Origin: Schistosoma haematobium | Lineage: Eukaryota > Platyhelminthes > Trematoda > Strigeidida > Schistosomatidae | Length of the DNA stretch: 64,000 nucleotides | Direction: 5' to 3' | NCBI RefSeq assembly: GCF_000699445.3 | Contig: NC_067195.1 | Coordinates: 88,464,569-88,528,568, forward strand | Shown: positions 47,464-59,505 of the stretch, piece after piece | How positions within the stretch are numbered: the first letter of the stretch is position 1 | Layout of the letters: each line of letters opens with the position of its first letter | Notes under the pieces: model-generated | The model's database searches: none | Told to the model about the DNA's origin: nothing | What the model saw: the letters and a program-made list of their open reading frames with translations, nothing else | Program-made: the position numbers and the translations under genes

Positions 47464-48752
47464 CTTGATAACGAAAAGATGATGAGATTGAAATAAAAAT
47501 TGAAAATACACTAAAGAGTAGTATAATGAGAAAGTGATGACACTAGAACAACTCAGTCATAACTAACATAGGAACGTGTATGAGTATATATCGGTTAGAT
47601 GAATTCATGTACTGATCATATGTTGTGATCACACATTTAATAATGTTATTTGACTAGCCGCTAATGACAGTACAAGTTTCCTACGATTCTTCTTTTTTAC
47701 ATGTTTTGGTAAACCAAGGGTAACGGTTTTAGCAGAACAATAATATTCAAATTACTGCCAGTTAATTAAAGGTATTCTTGAAGTTCTAGTGAGAAGTCGT
47801 GACTGGTGGAATCGAAACAAGTTAGTAGTGAAAAAAATGGTCATCAATGGCACAGGATGACTATCGCATTATATTATAAAACTTATTGGTGTTAGAAATC
47901 AACACCAATGGATTCTAACTCAGTGATCTGAGAGTTGAGCGCTAGACACGAGATCTGAAGGTCTCAGGTCCGATCCCTAGAAGAGAGATCACGGGTGAAG
48001 CACTACTGACCAGTTATTACTGAACCCAATGGTACCCAAATGAGATCAATCTACGAAAAATGTAGACTACAAATAATATGAAATCGTCTATTCCGAGTTC
48101 TATACATACAATTATAAATTATTTCCCTTTCTTTTTGTTTTTATCGACGCTTCACTCATTCGACTTCATTAATCAGTCCTATTTTAGTATTTGGTATTGC
48201 ATAACTAATGATATTAACATTTCACTGTCTCCATGACCTCACTTTTTTTCTTTTATAACATGTATATACTTGATCTATGGTCAAGTATACGATGGTCATC
48301 AACTCTCCCTGAGTGCTTATGCTTGTGTGTTATTTTTAGGTTGATTTCTAAGTAAATTAACTGATAAAAACAAACATAGTTCTGTTAATTTGAAATGCCG
48401 ATTGCAACTATAAGGAGACGTAATTAGTATGATGTTATCGTAGTATTCTTTTAGCGAATTATTGACCAGCTAGTTAGCTCTACTACACAGCATAAAATTA
48501 AACATAGAAATTCCAGTAATATAAACATAAGCTTAGAAAAAGTAACATTAATAATAGTGTGGCGTGAGCTACCTATATTGACATAAGTAGTATATAACGA
48601 TAGTTAGGAATATAATGTATTTCAGTAGATCGAGAACGAAAGCAATTGGTATGAAAATGCAGGAACGATGAAATCTGAGGCGATGGACTGATATTTGCAA
48701 ACAAACAGTCAAGTTTGAGACAATGGACTGATATTTTGCAAATTAATTATTT
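47464..48752. other. Intron stretch with a tRNA-like SINE relic
   Basis: At 47915-47990 a stretch CTCAGTGATCTGAGAGTTG followed by AGGTCCGATCCC resembles A and B boxes of a tRNA-derived SINE. Nothing else was recognised. Confidence 0.45.
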
Positions 48753-49031
48753 ACTGTAGCTCTTCTAAAGTTACTGTCGGTCCTAAGCCCGAGTAAAAGA
48801 GGAGGGTTGGGCATGGGGTTAGCGACCCCATCCCGTAGAAAACTAACTCGCTAAAAAAACGCTAACATGAAAAAATGATTCAAATCATTTCAACTCTGTC
48901 CTGGGAGTTAGAAGGTCTTCATTTAGAAAAAACTATGACGCCTCGCAGTGAAAGCCGAGCTTCTTCGCAAGCCACGAGGCCGATGCCCCTTCTAACAACC
49001 AGAGCAACAATCTTTATAGGTACATGGAACG
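48753..49031 (+). mobile_element. LINE-R 5' end fragment
   Basis: The 5' UTR block ACTGTAGCTCTTCTAAAG, the GAGGAGGGTTGGGCATGGGG block and the start of the endonuclease ending at GGTACATGGAACGT are present. The copy breaks off there and LINE-B tail sequence starts on the other strand. LINE-R resumes at 50309 in the RT domain. Confidence 0.85.
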
Positions 49032-49034
49032 TCC

Positions 49035-50308
49035 ACTGATAGATTATTTATTTGAACACATAAATATTGGTGCAAGAGAGCGCCAATATTTATGCGCCAC
49101 ACAAAACAATGAGAATTCGAAGAGAAAGGAAAAAAAAAGATAAGGAGTGTGAAAAAAAAGGAAGAGGTTGGTGTAAGGTAGTGTAGTATTAATAATAGTA
49201 ATAATGAGGAAACGGAAAGGTACAATCAGAAGAAATCTTTCAGGTAAGGGAGACACAACCACTTTTTATGAAGAAAGTAAAAGAAGGTTACAGCAGGATC
49301 GCCACTGGCTTCTATTCTGAGCCATATCTGATAACGTCTCTAGCCACTGTGTAGCACCATCTCTCAGACCCCAACCAGGGAGTCGTAAAGGACCGACAGA
49401 AGCCAGTCCTTTGCAGCTTTCTTTCATACCACGACACCATGTCATGCACTGACCACCTCTCCGCTTCTTCCAACCAGTCCCAGAGTCGGCAAATAATGCA
49501 CGGCATGGAATTCTCTGGGACGACATTCGGAGAACATGTCCAAGCCACCGAAGTCGGTGTTTCAAGATGGTAACACCAATTGAATTATCATCTCTGTGCC
49601 CGAACACACGATGCCGAACCTCTGCATTACTGACATGGTGTTGCCACTGTATGTCAGCAACCCTTCGGAGACAGCGATGATCGAACACAGAGAGTCGTCT
49701 AACGTCCTCAACTCAGAGAGGCCAGGTTTCACATGTATAGAGCAAAACTGCTCTCACCGACACGTTGTAGATCCAGCCTTTTACAGCCAGACTAACATCA
49801 CGAAGGCGCCAAAGGTGGCCCAGATTGGCATAAGCCGCTCTGGCTTTCACTATACGTGCATTGATGTCATCACTCACACCCCCACCAGCACTTATGCAGC
49901 TACCCAGATACACGAACTTCTCGACTACGTCTATCTGCTCAACATCCAGGGTGAGTACAGGATTGGAATCCTGCCAGTCTTGTAGAAGTACTTTGCACTT
50001 CGAAGGTGCAATATCATCCGCATACTCAAGGTCGAGAAGTCTTTCTCCAGGCAACAGATCCACACCACCGTTACTTACATTCATCAGAGCTGTTTCCAGA
50101 ATGTCATCGATGGCAAAGTTGAAGAGGAATGGTGAGATTGGGCAACCCTGCCTAACCCCACTGCTCGAATGGAACAATGAAGAAAGGTGGTTGTATGCCC
50201 TCACTCTGCCTGAGGTGTTTGTATATAGGGCTTTTAGGATGTTAATAAACTTCTCAGACACACCCTTCTTCAATAGACAATCCCAGAGAACAGTTCTATC
50301 CAACGAAG
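49035..50308 (-). mobile_element. LINE-B copy, 5'-truncated, inside a LINE-R copy
   Basis: The tail TTATTTGAACACATAAATAT lies at 49047. On the minus strand from 50308: SLDRTVLWDCLLKKGVSEKF, GVRQGCPISPFLFNFAIDDI, LEYADDIAPSKC, then the C-terminus RWLGHVLRMSSQRIPCRALF. A stop near 49730 and an in-frame loss of about 84 bases after LEYADDI mark it as dead. The 5' end joins LINE-R sequence through a shared CGAA. Confidence 0.88.
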
Positions 50309-51690
50309 TAACTACAAACATGCTTTACCTTCTATTCAAAATATTTCGGAGGAGGAACAAATACCGATGAACTGGAAAGAAGGACACCTCATCAAGATTT
50401 CAAAGAAAGAAGATTTGAGCAAATGTGAAAACTTCAGAGGCATCACACTACTGTCAATACCAGGGAAAGTCTTCAACAGAGTGTTGCTGTACCGGATGAA
50501 AGATGCAGTAGACACTCAACTTCGAGATCAACAAGCTGGATTCCGTAAGGATCGGTCGTGCACAGACCAAATTGCAACACTACGGATCATCGTCGAACAA
50601 TCAGTTGAGTGGAACTCGTCACTATACATCAACTTCATTGATTATGAAAAGGCATTCGACAGTGTAGATAGGAGGACATTATGGAAACTTCTTCGACACT
50701 ACGGAGTTCCTGAGAAGATTGTCAACATTATCCGAAACTCATACGACGGACTACAGTGCAAGGTCGTGCATGGAGGACAACTGACAGATGCATTCCAAGT
50801 AAGGAACGAAGTCAAACAAGGCTGTCTATTCTCTCCCTTCCTCCTTCTTCTGGTGGTCGACTGGATTATGAGGACCTCAACATCTGGGCTAAAACACGGA
50901 ATACAATGGACAGCTCAGAATCAACTAGACGATCTGGACTTCACAGATGACCTAGCCCTCCTATCGCATACACACGAACAGATGCAGATAAAGACAGCCA
51001 GTGTAGCAGCAGTCTCTGCATCAGTAGGCCTCAGCATACACAAAGGGAAAACCAAGGTCCTCAAATTCAAAGCGGAGAACAGCAATCCAATCACTCTTGA
51101 TGGCGAAACTCTGGAAGATGTAGAATCCTTCACATACCTGGTCAGCGGCAGCATCTATGGACAAGGAGGTTCAGATGCAAACGTAAAGGTGAGGATTGGC
51201 AAAGCAAGGGTCACATTCCTACAACTGGAACTCAAAATAACTGTCAACTGATATCAAAGTCACAATCTTCAACTTGGAGAACAACAACAACCATCATCAA
51301 GAAGGTACAAGTATTTATAAATAGTTGCCTACGCAAGATACTCAACATCCATTGGCCGGGTACCAAAAGCAACAACCTTCTGTGGGAGAGAACAAACCAA
51401 CTTCCAGCTGAAGAGGAAATCAAGAAAAGACGATGGAAATGGATAGGACATACATTAAGGAAATCACCAAACTACATCACGGGGCAAGCCCTAACTTGGA
51501 ATCGTGAAGGGAAGCGGAAAAGAGGAAGGCCAAAGAACACAATACGTCGGCAAATAGAAGCAGATATGGAAAGGATGTATAACAAATGGAAAGAGCTGGA
51601 AAAGATCGCCCAGGACAGGATTGGATGGAGAATGCTGGTGAGCGGCCTATGCTCCATCACGAGGAGTAACAGGCGTAAGTAAGTAAGTCT
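50309..51690 (+). mobile_element. LINE-R copy, RT and 3' end
   Basis: The copy resumes at GAAGTAACTACAAACATGCT, equivalent to 32501 of the full-length copy, and runs to the GGCGTAAGTAAGTAAGTC tail at 51672-51690. The open frame 50367-51251 holds [34 protein letters not shown] and the FTDDLALL box, where Ala of FADD is Thr. A deletion near 51260 removes part of the LYGAETW region. Confidence 0.88.
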
Positions 51691-52027
51691 CAGATTTTAG
51701 TAAGACGTTGTTCACTACAACAGTACAGTGACTTAAATAACTACTTAATAAACTCTTGAACTACAGAGACAAACAGTAATGAATAAAATCCTTAAAGGGC
51801 TTTAATTTGTATGTATGTTGTAAATATTACGTTTATTAATAAATGGTACCAAGTGGAAATTCTTAGTAAAAAAATACAATGAGTAAAGAAGTTAAGTCAC
51901 AAACAATTAAATGTAATTTGGTCGGACTTTTAGAGCAATGGACTTCAGGGTTAACAAAAATATCTACTTAATGAACTAAACTATAAAAACCAAGACATTA
52001 TAACAAAAAAACTGGAGATGAACCTAC
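51691..52027. other. Intron stretch, nothing recognised
   Basis: AT-rich sequence between the LINE-R tail and Ras-GAP exon 4. Confidence 0.4.
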
Positions 52028-52561
52028 TTTGTTTTTTAACTTCACATAAAATAAGACTGGCCAAGAATTCAGTTACTTGTCCACGAGCCTGTTGTAAAAC
52101 AACCATAGCACCGGCTAATTCAGCTTTAGCCTTAACATTTAACCATGGATCTAAGCTGGACAATAATTGGATTAGATCAGGTTTATCAGATGTAGTTAAT
52201 GAGGGATTGGGATCAAATTTGAAACTACTTAATTTATCCGTACCATTTGAGAGTGATATCGTTTTGGGTAATTGAAATTGGCATAAATTATTTTCTAAAC
52301 GAGCATAACTTGTTAACGGTAAAACAGTTAGGGCACGATAACGAATTTTTACACGAATCTGTATTAAATTCAAATTGATATCATGACGATTGGAGCGTCG
52401 TCCTTTGGATTTGGTTTTATTTACACTGGATTCACCGGAGTTTTTATTATCTGATTGTTTCAATTGACCAGATGATAGAATTGAGTCATTCAAATTTGGA
52501 GTATACCAACTTTCTATTTCACCACAATTAGAAATATCCGATAAAGAAATATTGACTGTTG
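52028..52561 (-). CDS. Ras-GAP exon 4: end of C2 domain and start of RasGAP domain
   Basis: The 534-base exon opens TVNISLSDISNCGEIESWY, the last C2 strands with the WYTP motif. It passes a Ser/Lys-rich insert, then IQIRVKIRYRALTVLPLTSY (family: R.KARYQ...ILP...Y). It ends in the first RasGAP helices with LDPWLNVKAKAELAGAMVVL and SLILCEVKKQ. The GTAGGT donor at 52027 keeps phase with exon 5. A second donor, GTTCAT at 52023, would lead straight into a stop codon. Confidence 0.88.
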
Positions 52562-53784
52562 CTAAAGTGATAATATAAAAAAACCATATTTATACTATTT
52601 ATGAAACCATATCAACGCAACATTTCTCGATGTTAAAAAAATATTCTGCCTCCCTTTACTGTCGTCTTGACAAAAATCGTCTTATGAACAGAACACAATT
52701 GTTTATTTTAATCTCAACCAAAACCTAACCCTGATTGACATTTATTCCTGATAAACATATTACTCAAAATTCAATCCAGCTATAGTCAATGCATGAAGCA
52801 ACCGTGACCAAATCTTCACCATCTAATATTTCCTAACATTTTAAACTTACATAAATCTCTATAGACCATTTCCACTCATAACATGCGGTGTTTATTTTGA
52901 AATGAATTAAAAACTGCACATGGATTTTCATCACATACGATGATCATAAGAAATATGTGACAGGGAAGTGTAGAGTTGTTAAGTACGCCACATTAATTCT
53001 GATGAGATTGGTGGTCGATAAAGACTAAAAAGACATTGACTTTTAACAACTAAAGCGACTTCAGTGATATCTTCATAACATTGCTGGTGCATAGTAAAAC
53101 CGCTGAAGGATTAATAATATTGGCGTAAATACATGAACCTAGAATAATGGTTTTACTTACCAAAACATGCAATGCTAAATGATAAAGGGTAGATTAGAAA
53201 AGGGTCAAGAGTATTTATATTCTACTATATAACTAAAATCAACAGATAAAGATTTCAAACAATAATTTAACACAATTAGTCGAAAGTGTCTAGATCCATT
53301 CATTGCTTATTCCTCCTTCCGTTAAATACCAAACATCTCGTGATTCTATATGCTTTAGTATTAGCTTCCATTTATCCTCGCTTTTTTCCATTATATTGAT
53401 TACATTGGTTTTACTCTCTCCCTACTGTTTTGATCATTGACCCGATGTGGGAGATGTAAACATACACTGGTACATACATTCCATTTTAGATCCTAAATGA
53501 TCTACTAGTTTTATCATTATGTGTTGTTTTAAAACTTATATACTTTAACTAAAGCACCGCTTTAACAATTATTTAGCAATATCTAAGCTTAAATATGTAA
53601 TCACAAACAGACTTTATCATCAGTCTGAATGACACTCGGCAATAATTATACTGATTAGAGGTTTAGAAATTAATTCCTCGTTTAAACAATACTACACCAA
53701 ATCACAAGGCATAAGCGGTTCGTAAATGAAATTTAAAATAATCCACAGTAGGAATAAGTGAAGACTAATAACTGGGAAACTAAC
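52562..53784. other. Ras-GAP intron 3, nothing recognised
   Basis: The stretch runs from the donor at 53784 to the acceptor at 52562 (minus strand). I saw no mobile element here. Confidence 0.45.
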
Positions 53785-54125
53785 CTATAAGAGTTGGATT
53801 AGCCATTTTTGATGACTTGAATTTACGACGCTTTTGTCTTGAAGACACTTCATCATTATTGGTATACGTAGTTGATAAATCATCCAAAATGACAGAATTA
53901 CGCAAGGCTGTAAAGTCAGGTGGTGAAACCGACCCATCATCTGCAGCTTTTGTGCAAGTCATCATTACCTTACGCATAGGAGGACTTGTATTTGTCTGTT
54001 GATGAAGATTCGATGCTGTTAATCGATATGGGGAAGCAGTCCGATGACGATGAGATGGAGAACTAGCTTTGGTATCACACACTTTCCATATCTCAATCGT
54101 TAGATCTGAGCAATTTGTAAGACCG
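53785..54125 (-). CDS. Ras-GAP exon 3: C2 domain strand followed by a long polar insert
   Basis: The 341-base exon starts GLTNCSDLTIEIWKV, the next C2 strand. It continues with about 95 polar residues rich in Ser, Thr, His and Asn, ending in a basic RQKRRKFKSSK stretch. Vertebrate relatives have a short KKRKKDK loop here, so this is an expanded C2 loop. The basic end suits lipid binding or a localisation role, but that is inference. Donor GTTAGT-like; phase fits. Confidence 0.85.
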
Positions 54126-55009
54126 CTAAAAACATTTTTCAATATCAAATGAAAATCAACAAGGTTATAAAGATGACTATTCGGAAGTTATAATAACGAC
54201 AATCTTCATAATTCAAAGGATCAAATTTAATGCATGCCTTTTGGTTACATATTTTATCCATGACATGAAATCCAGTAACCAACTTCGATATCGTGGCATT
54301 ATCTAATCTAACATTAAATTAGTTAGTAAGAAAACAGAATACTTAGTTTTTCATTTCAGTATGACCGAACAATTACAAAAAAATTCTTTAATTGAGAGAA
54401 AAATCAAGACGATTCTTGTCTTAGTGGTCGAAGCAACCGGACTATTGATTTACAACTGTCAGGTTGAAATCCCACTCCATATAGATCAGTTAGTACAATC
54501 AGTTAATACCATTAGCTTACATACAAAAAGAGATGAATACATGTAACCAGTATTTGGCTACGATTACTTTAAAATATTTATGATAAACAAATCCATATAT
54601 ATTTAATAATTATTCCAATCATTCTTCAATCAACTAGAAACTGATCAGTAATAATAACTGATTAATAATAAAGTTGTGTTTCTATGGAGAAAACTAAATC
54701 ATATCAATAATGAATTCAACAAGTTAATTATTAAAGAGGTTAAATATATGATGAGAGTACTAACAAACATCTGTGAATGTTAATATAGAAATTATAAAAT
54801 CTGAACATTTCCTACTTCACCTCCACTCGATTCATTTGATTTCGACACTAAATTGTTTACCATTAAATAAATCATGAACCTTTTTTACGTACTTGAAATA
54901 CCTATCAGGGCAATGTCCTTAGTCTGCATTACATGATACGAATTACAAGCAGTTAAAAACATTATTCATGATTTGAAGAAAAACAATAAAATAATTAATA
55001 TCAAGGGGT
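54126..55009. other. Intron stretch, nothing recognised
   Basis: AT-rich. A 61-codon open frame at 54361-54546 shows no family pattern and no splice context, and is taken as chance. Confidence 0.4.
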
Positions 55010-55148
55010 TTTTGTGGATATTATGGTAAATTCAATAGTTGAGATCATGAGTGAATTGAAGCTAGACACCACAGAAAACCCGGAAGCACTAAACAGCCGT
55101 TTCATCCTATTGTGAGACTCCTCAGCAGTGCGTATCCACGATCCCGCC
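55010..55148 (-). mobile_element. Sm-alpha-like SINE, 5'-truncated, with a hammerhead
   Basis: Minus-strand sequence from GTCACGAGGCGGGATCGTGG through the hammerhead to TAGCTTCAATTCACTCATG and an ATAATATCC end. The head is replaced by the 3' end of an S SINE at 55149. Confidence 0.8.
55086..55131 (-). ncRNA. Hammerhead ribozyme copy with weakened stems
   Basis: Core CTGAGGA and GAAA are intact. Stem II ends GAT instead of GAC (G-U pair). Stem III is ACGG/CTGT. The cleavage triplet reads GTT before TAGTGC. Activity is possible but less likely than at 43159-43204. Confidence 0.65.
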
Positions 55149-55560
55149 TCGTGACTTATTTATTAATTTATTTTAAAACATAGATATTGGTACAATGAGG
55201 CACCAAATAGATATGCGCCACACAAATCTCACTTGATATGTGTGAGGGCTGTGATACTGTCCGGGTGCCCAAACCGAAGCAGGAGCCCATGTACACCATT
55301 GGTTGGGAATCGGGGTTTTCCAACCCCTAGGTGAACTCTCCATGTCCACCAACCCTGTTAAAGTGCCGGATATTCGCTTTTCGTCCTCTCAATTTCGTAA
55401 ACAACACCCCCGCCACGAGAAGGCAATGAGTAGGACTTCCCTGGCAGAGGCTGTATACGCGTGGCCATGTGAGAGTATTTCGAGAGGGAGAGCAGACTCT
55501 AACCACTCTCGGCCGTACCAGGGTATTTGAGGGCCTCGTGAGACTCGTGCTGGATCGAAA
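55149..55560 (-). mobile_element. S SINE copy, minus strand, with part of the tRNA-like head
   Basis: Tail TTATTTATTAATTTATTTTA and CATAGATATTGGTACAATG at 55156; body blocks GAAGCAGGAGCCCATGTACA and CACCCCCGCCACGAGAAGG. The 5' part has a B-box-like TTCGATCCAGCACGAG near 55555. An internal deletion joins the tail region (GCAGG) directly to the GCCCATGTACACC block. Confidence 0.8.
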
Positions 55561-55868
55561 ATATACATATCTATAGTGACTAGTCAGTTTACTATTTAGA
55601 ATTTTAAAGTAATAATTTGTTCAAGCTTCATTGACGTTATCACACAGCAATACAATGCAAATTATATTCGATTGATAAATTCTCAAACAGAACTGACTGC
55701 TTCAGTAAATTAGTTATGATCAACATAGAGGCTAACACAAATATGTTTTGGGCCAAGCCGTGGTACTGCGTTAGCATGACGATATAAAATTAACAAAGTG
55801 AATCGCAAAGAAACTGTAAAAATGTTATAGTAATAATAATAAGACAGGTTGAACACTGAGAACATGGT
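55561..55868. other. Intron stretch, nothing recognised
   Basis: AT-rich sequence between an S SINE and a protease fragment. Confidence 0.4.
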
Positions 55869-56098
55869 TCAGAAAGACAGAGTGAAAAGATATCTATGAA
55901 GGGATATTGGAATTGAAGAATTATCATCTCTGATTAGCAATTCACAACATCCTCGTATGGGCAGTCTGTGTCCAGTAATCCCCAGTATTGATACTTCAGT
56001 GGGTCGTACAACAACGTTAGGATCTAAAGCTTTCAAGTTCTTGAATGAAATAATGGACTCTATACTGCCTGTGTCCAGAATAAAGTCATGAAATGAAC
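55869..56098 (-). mobile_element. Retropepsin (aspartic protease) fragment of an LTR element
   Basis: Minus-strand reading DFILDTGSIESIISFKNLKA, then PTEVSILGITGHRLPIRGCC and ELLIRD, is a retroviral-type aspartic protease. It has the catalytic DTGS motif, the flap-side ILGITGH region and the final ELLI strand. About 75 codons remain. It ends at an S SINE at 56101. It probably belongs to a gypsy-type element, but linkage to the RT fragments near 39 kb is not shown. Confidence 0.78.
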
Positions 56099-56100
56099 CA

Positions 56101-56512
56101 AGCCCCCTGAATGCCCTGGTACGGCCGAGAGTGGGGAGAGTCCGCTCTCCCTCTCGAAATACTCTCACATGGCCACGCGTATACAGCCTCTGCCAGGGAA
56201 GTCCTACTCATTGCCTTCTCGTGGCGGGGGTGTTGTTTACGAAATTGAGAGGACGAAAAGCGAATGTCCGGCGCTTTAACCGGATTCCAAATCAATGGTG
56301 CACATGGGCTCCAGTATCCTGTGGGAACAAATGGCGTATGAACCAATCGTTGGTCACCGGCTACCATGGGACTGCATCTCCTTACGATGCTCCACTGCCT
56401 TGTGGGTTAGACCTTTAGGTCAAAGGCTCGGGGAATGGCCCCCTAAGATAACCACCTGCTTCGGTTTGGGCACCCGGGCAGTATCACAGCCCACACACAA
56501 ATTGATGAACTC
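56101..56512 (+). mobile_element. S SINE copy, plus strand
   Basis: A clear copy of the body: TGGTACGGCCGAGAGTGGGG at 56120, TCGTGGCGGGGGTGTTG at 56219, AAATGGCGTATGAACC at 56329, GCTTCGGTTTGGGCACCCGG at 56459. The tail shared with LINE-B is missing; the copy stops at CACACACAAATTGA. It is inverted relative to the copy at 55149-55560. Confidence 0.85.
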
Positions 56513-56569
56513 TTTATGCCTATGGAAATTACCTTTCTCGCTTTGAAAAACAAACAATTGATTCAGATT

Positions 56570-56633
56570 ATTATCATTACAATTATTGTCATTATTAATA
56601 CTATTATTATTGGTACTACTATTATTGTCATTA

Positions 56634-56689
<56 letters not shown>

Positions 56690-56692
56690 TTC
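56570..56692. repeat. (ATT)n microsatellite
   Basis: Imperfect then perfect ATT repeats, giving poly-Ile or poly-Asn readings in spurious frames. It lies just upstream of LINE-B. Confidence 0.92.
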
Positions 56693-56792
56693 CACATTAT
56701 TCACCCTCTTTTATACTTATACAGCGGCTCGTCTTTGGTGGAAATTCGACTGTATCTAAACGTTCTCGAGTCACTGTCCGGTTGAAAATTGT

Positions 56793-57293
56793 ATGTTACC
56801 ACCGAATACGAGAACTGAAGCAGTTTTTCTGAAACCACGTGCACCATTCAAACTGGCTGCCTTCAACGTTCGCACACTTATGCAGGTTGGACAACAGATA
56901 GGGTTGGCCATGTCTTTGGAAAGTCTTAATATTGATGTTTGTTGTCTATCCGAGACCCGTATTCAAGACTCTGGCGAAGTACTACAAATTCGATCTCCAT
57001 CTGTCGCTTCGAAAAGCTTGTTTTACGTGCGCTTATCCGGGGACCCTGTGGCATCTTCGTCTGGTCTTGCTGGCGTTGGTGTCGCACTAAGCGCTAGAGC
57101 TGAGGCAGCACTAATCGATTGGATCCCCATTAACAGTCGGTTATGTGCTGTTAGATTGGAAAGTTCCATCAAAGTGAGAAGAAATCGGCGTGAGAAACGA
57201 TGTCTTTTCGTCATCTCCGCCTATGCCCCGACAGATTGCAGCCCGGATGCAATCAAGGATGAGTTTTACCACCAGTTATCTGTTCTTCTCTAG
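56793..57293 (+). pseudogene. LINE-B endonuclease, N-terminal part
   Basis: Reads FKLAAFNVRTLMQVGQQIGL, then NIDVCCLSETRIQDSGEVLQ and RCLFVISAYAPTDCS, the N, E and Y blocks of an AP-endonuclease domain. It stops at HQLSVLL followed by TAG. The GDFN and SDH blocks that should follow are missing, because the sequence jumps to the linker. It cannot cut DNA as it stands. Confidence 0.88.
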
Positions 57294-57299
57294 AAAGTG

Positions 57300-59505
57300 C
57301 GTCAATCTTACCTTACTTTTCAGTGGACAACGAAGTGACCGCCATCAACGGATTGATATCAGCAAGCTGGTTGCAACTTCTGTTGCAAGTAAGTATCGAA
57401 CCGAGCTAGCTTCTAGGCTAGCTACCACTCCACCGAAAAGTATAGATGAGCATTGGTTGCAATTGCATGACGCCATGAAAATGGCGGGTACAGTCAGTTG
57501 TGGGTTCGCGAAACGTCCCGCTTTTAAGCACTGGGTTTCTCCAGGTTCCTTACAACTCATTGAAGCCCGTCGGTCTACTCCGGGTGACCGTGAGTTTGAC
57601 CATAAACGAAGGATGTTACGTAAGGAAATTGGGCAAAGCTTGCGTAAGGACCGAGAAGCCTGGTGGTCGATGCGTGCTAATGAGCTGGAAGCAGCAGCTG
57701 CATTTGGTAACTACCGGAAGCTCTTCCAGCTCATCCGAGCCACTGGCAGCAAGAAGTCTGGTCTGAGTGAAACAATCTGCGAGGATGATGGGATGCCAAT
57801 CACTAACATCCATCGACGTCTTGGACGATGGGCAGAATTTTTCGAAGGGCAGTTCAACTGGCCTGCTGCTCCGGCAACATCGGTCAGACTGTCCTGCCCT
57901 CCATGACCGGTGACGACTGATCCACCAAATGAGGAGGAAGTCCGCAAGGAACTCCAACTCTTGAAGCGTTACAAATCACCTGGCCCAGATGACTTACCTC
58001 CGGCTCTTTTTAAAGATGGTGGTGACTTTTTGACTAAGGAATTGACGACGTTGTTTACAAAGGTTTGGGAACTAGAGAGTGTACCAACGTCATGGAATGA
58101 GTCGATAGTTGTCCCTATCTTTAAAAAGGGTTCACGTCGTTCCTGCAACAACTATCGGGGGATAAGTCTACTTCCGATTGCGTCCAAGCTATTGGCTTCC
58201 GTCACTCTTCGTAGGTTGTTCAAAACCCGAGAAAGATTGACTCGCGAGGAGCAGGCTGGGTTTCGTTCTGGTCGAGGATGTATTGATCATATCTTCACCC
58301 TCCGCCAAATGTTAGAACATCGCCATATTTATCAAAGGCCAACAATCGTAGTGTTTCTTGACATCAGGGCTGCCTTCGATTCGTTGGACAGGACTGTTCT
58401 CTGGGATTGTCTATTGAAGAAGGGTGTGTCTGAGAAGTTTATTAACATCCTAAAAGCCCTATATACAAACACCTCAGGCAGAGTGAGGGCATACAACCAC
58501 CTTTCTTCATTGTTCCATTCGAGCAGTGGGGTTAGGCAGGGTTGCCCAATCTCACCATTCCTCTTCAACTTTGCCATCGATGACATTCTGGAAACAGCTC
58601 TGATGAATGTAAGTAACGGTGGTGTGGATCTGTTGCCTGGAGAAAGACTTCTCGACCTTGAGTATGGGGACGATATTGTCTTACTGTGCGATAATGCCCA
58701 AGGCATGCAATCCGCACTTAATCAGTTGACAATCAGTGTCCGTAGGTATGGTATGTGCTTTGCACCTTCCAAGTGCAAAGTACTTCTACAAGACTGGCAG
58801 GATTCCAATCCTGTACTCACCCTGGATGGTGAGCAGATAGACGTAGTTGAGAAGTTCGTGTATCTGGGTAGCTGCATAAGTGCTGGTGGGGGTGTGAGTG
58901 ATGACATCAATGCACGTATAGTGAAAGCCAGAGCGGCTTATGCCAATCTGGGCCACCTTTGGCGCCTTCGTGATGTTAGTCTGGCTGTAAAAGGTCGGAT
59001 CTACAGCGCGTCGGTGAGAGCAGTTATGCTCTATACATGTGAAACCTGGCCTCTCCGAGTTGAGGACGTTAGACGACTCTCTGTGTTCGATCATCGCTGT
59101 CTCCGAAGGGTTGCTGACATACAGTGGCAACACCATGTCAGTAATGCAGAGGTTCGGCATCGTGTGTTCGGGCACAGAGATGATAATTCAATTGGTGTTA
59201 CCATCTTGAAACACCGACTTCGGTGGCTTGGACATGTTCTCCGAATGTCGTCCCAGAGAATTCCACGTCGTGCATTATTTGCCGACTCTGGGACTGGTTG
59301 GAAGAAGCGGAGAGGTGGTCAGTGCATGACATGGTGTCGTGGTATGAAAGAAAGCTGCAAAGGACTGGCTTCTGTCGGTCCTTTACGACTCCCTGGTTGG
59401 GGTCTGAGAGATGGTGCTACACAGTGGCTAGAGACGTTATCAGATATGGCTCAGAATAGAAGCCAGTGGCGATCCTGCTGTAACCTTCTTTTACTTTCTT
59501 CATAA
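57300..59505 (+). pseudogene. LINE-B reverse transcriptase ORF with one nonsense codon and a YGDD box
   Basis: The linker (AFKHWVSPGSLQLIEARRST) runs to TGA at 57904-57906. The same frame then stays open for 531 codons. RT blocks: VPTSWNESIVVPIFKKGSRR, NNYRGISLLPIASKLL, EEQAGFRSGRGCIDHIFTLR, VFLDIRAAFDSLDRTVLWD, GVRQGCPISPFLFNFAIDDI and LEYGDDIVLLC. The catalytic box is YGDD where LINE-C and the other LINE-B copy have YADD. The C-terminus has RWLGHVLRMSSQRIPRRALF and a Cys/His-containing end. The stop is at 59503-59505. Confidence 0.9.

Noticed and set aside
56420..56785. Poly-Asn and poly-Ile open frames
   Set aside because: Produced by the (ATT)n microsatellite in opposite strands.
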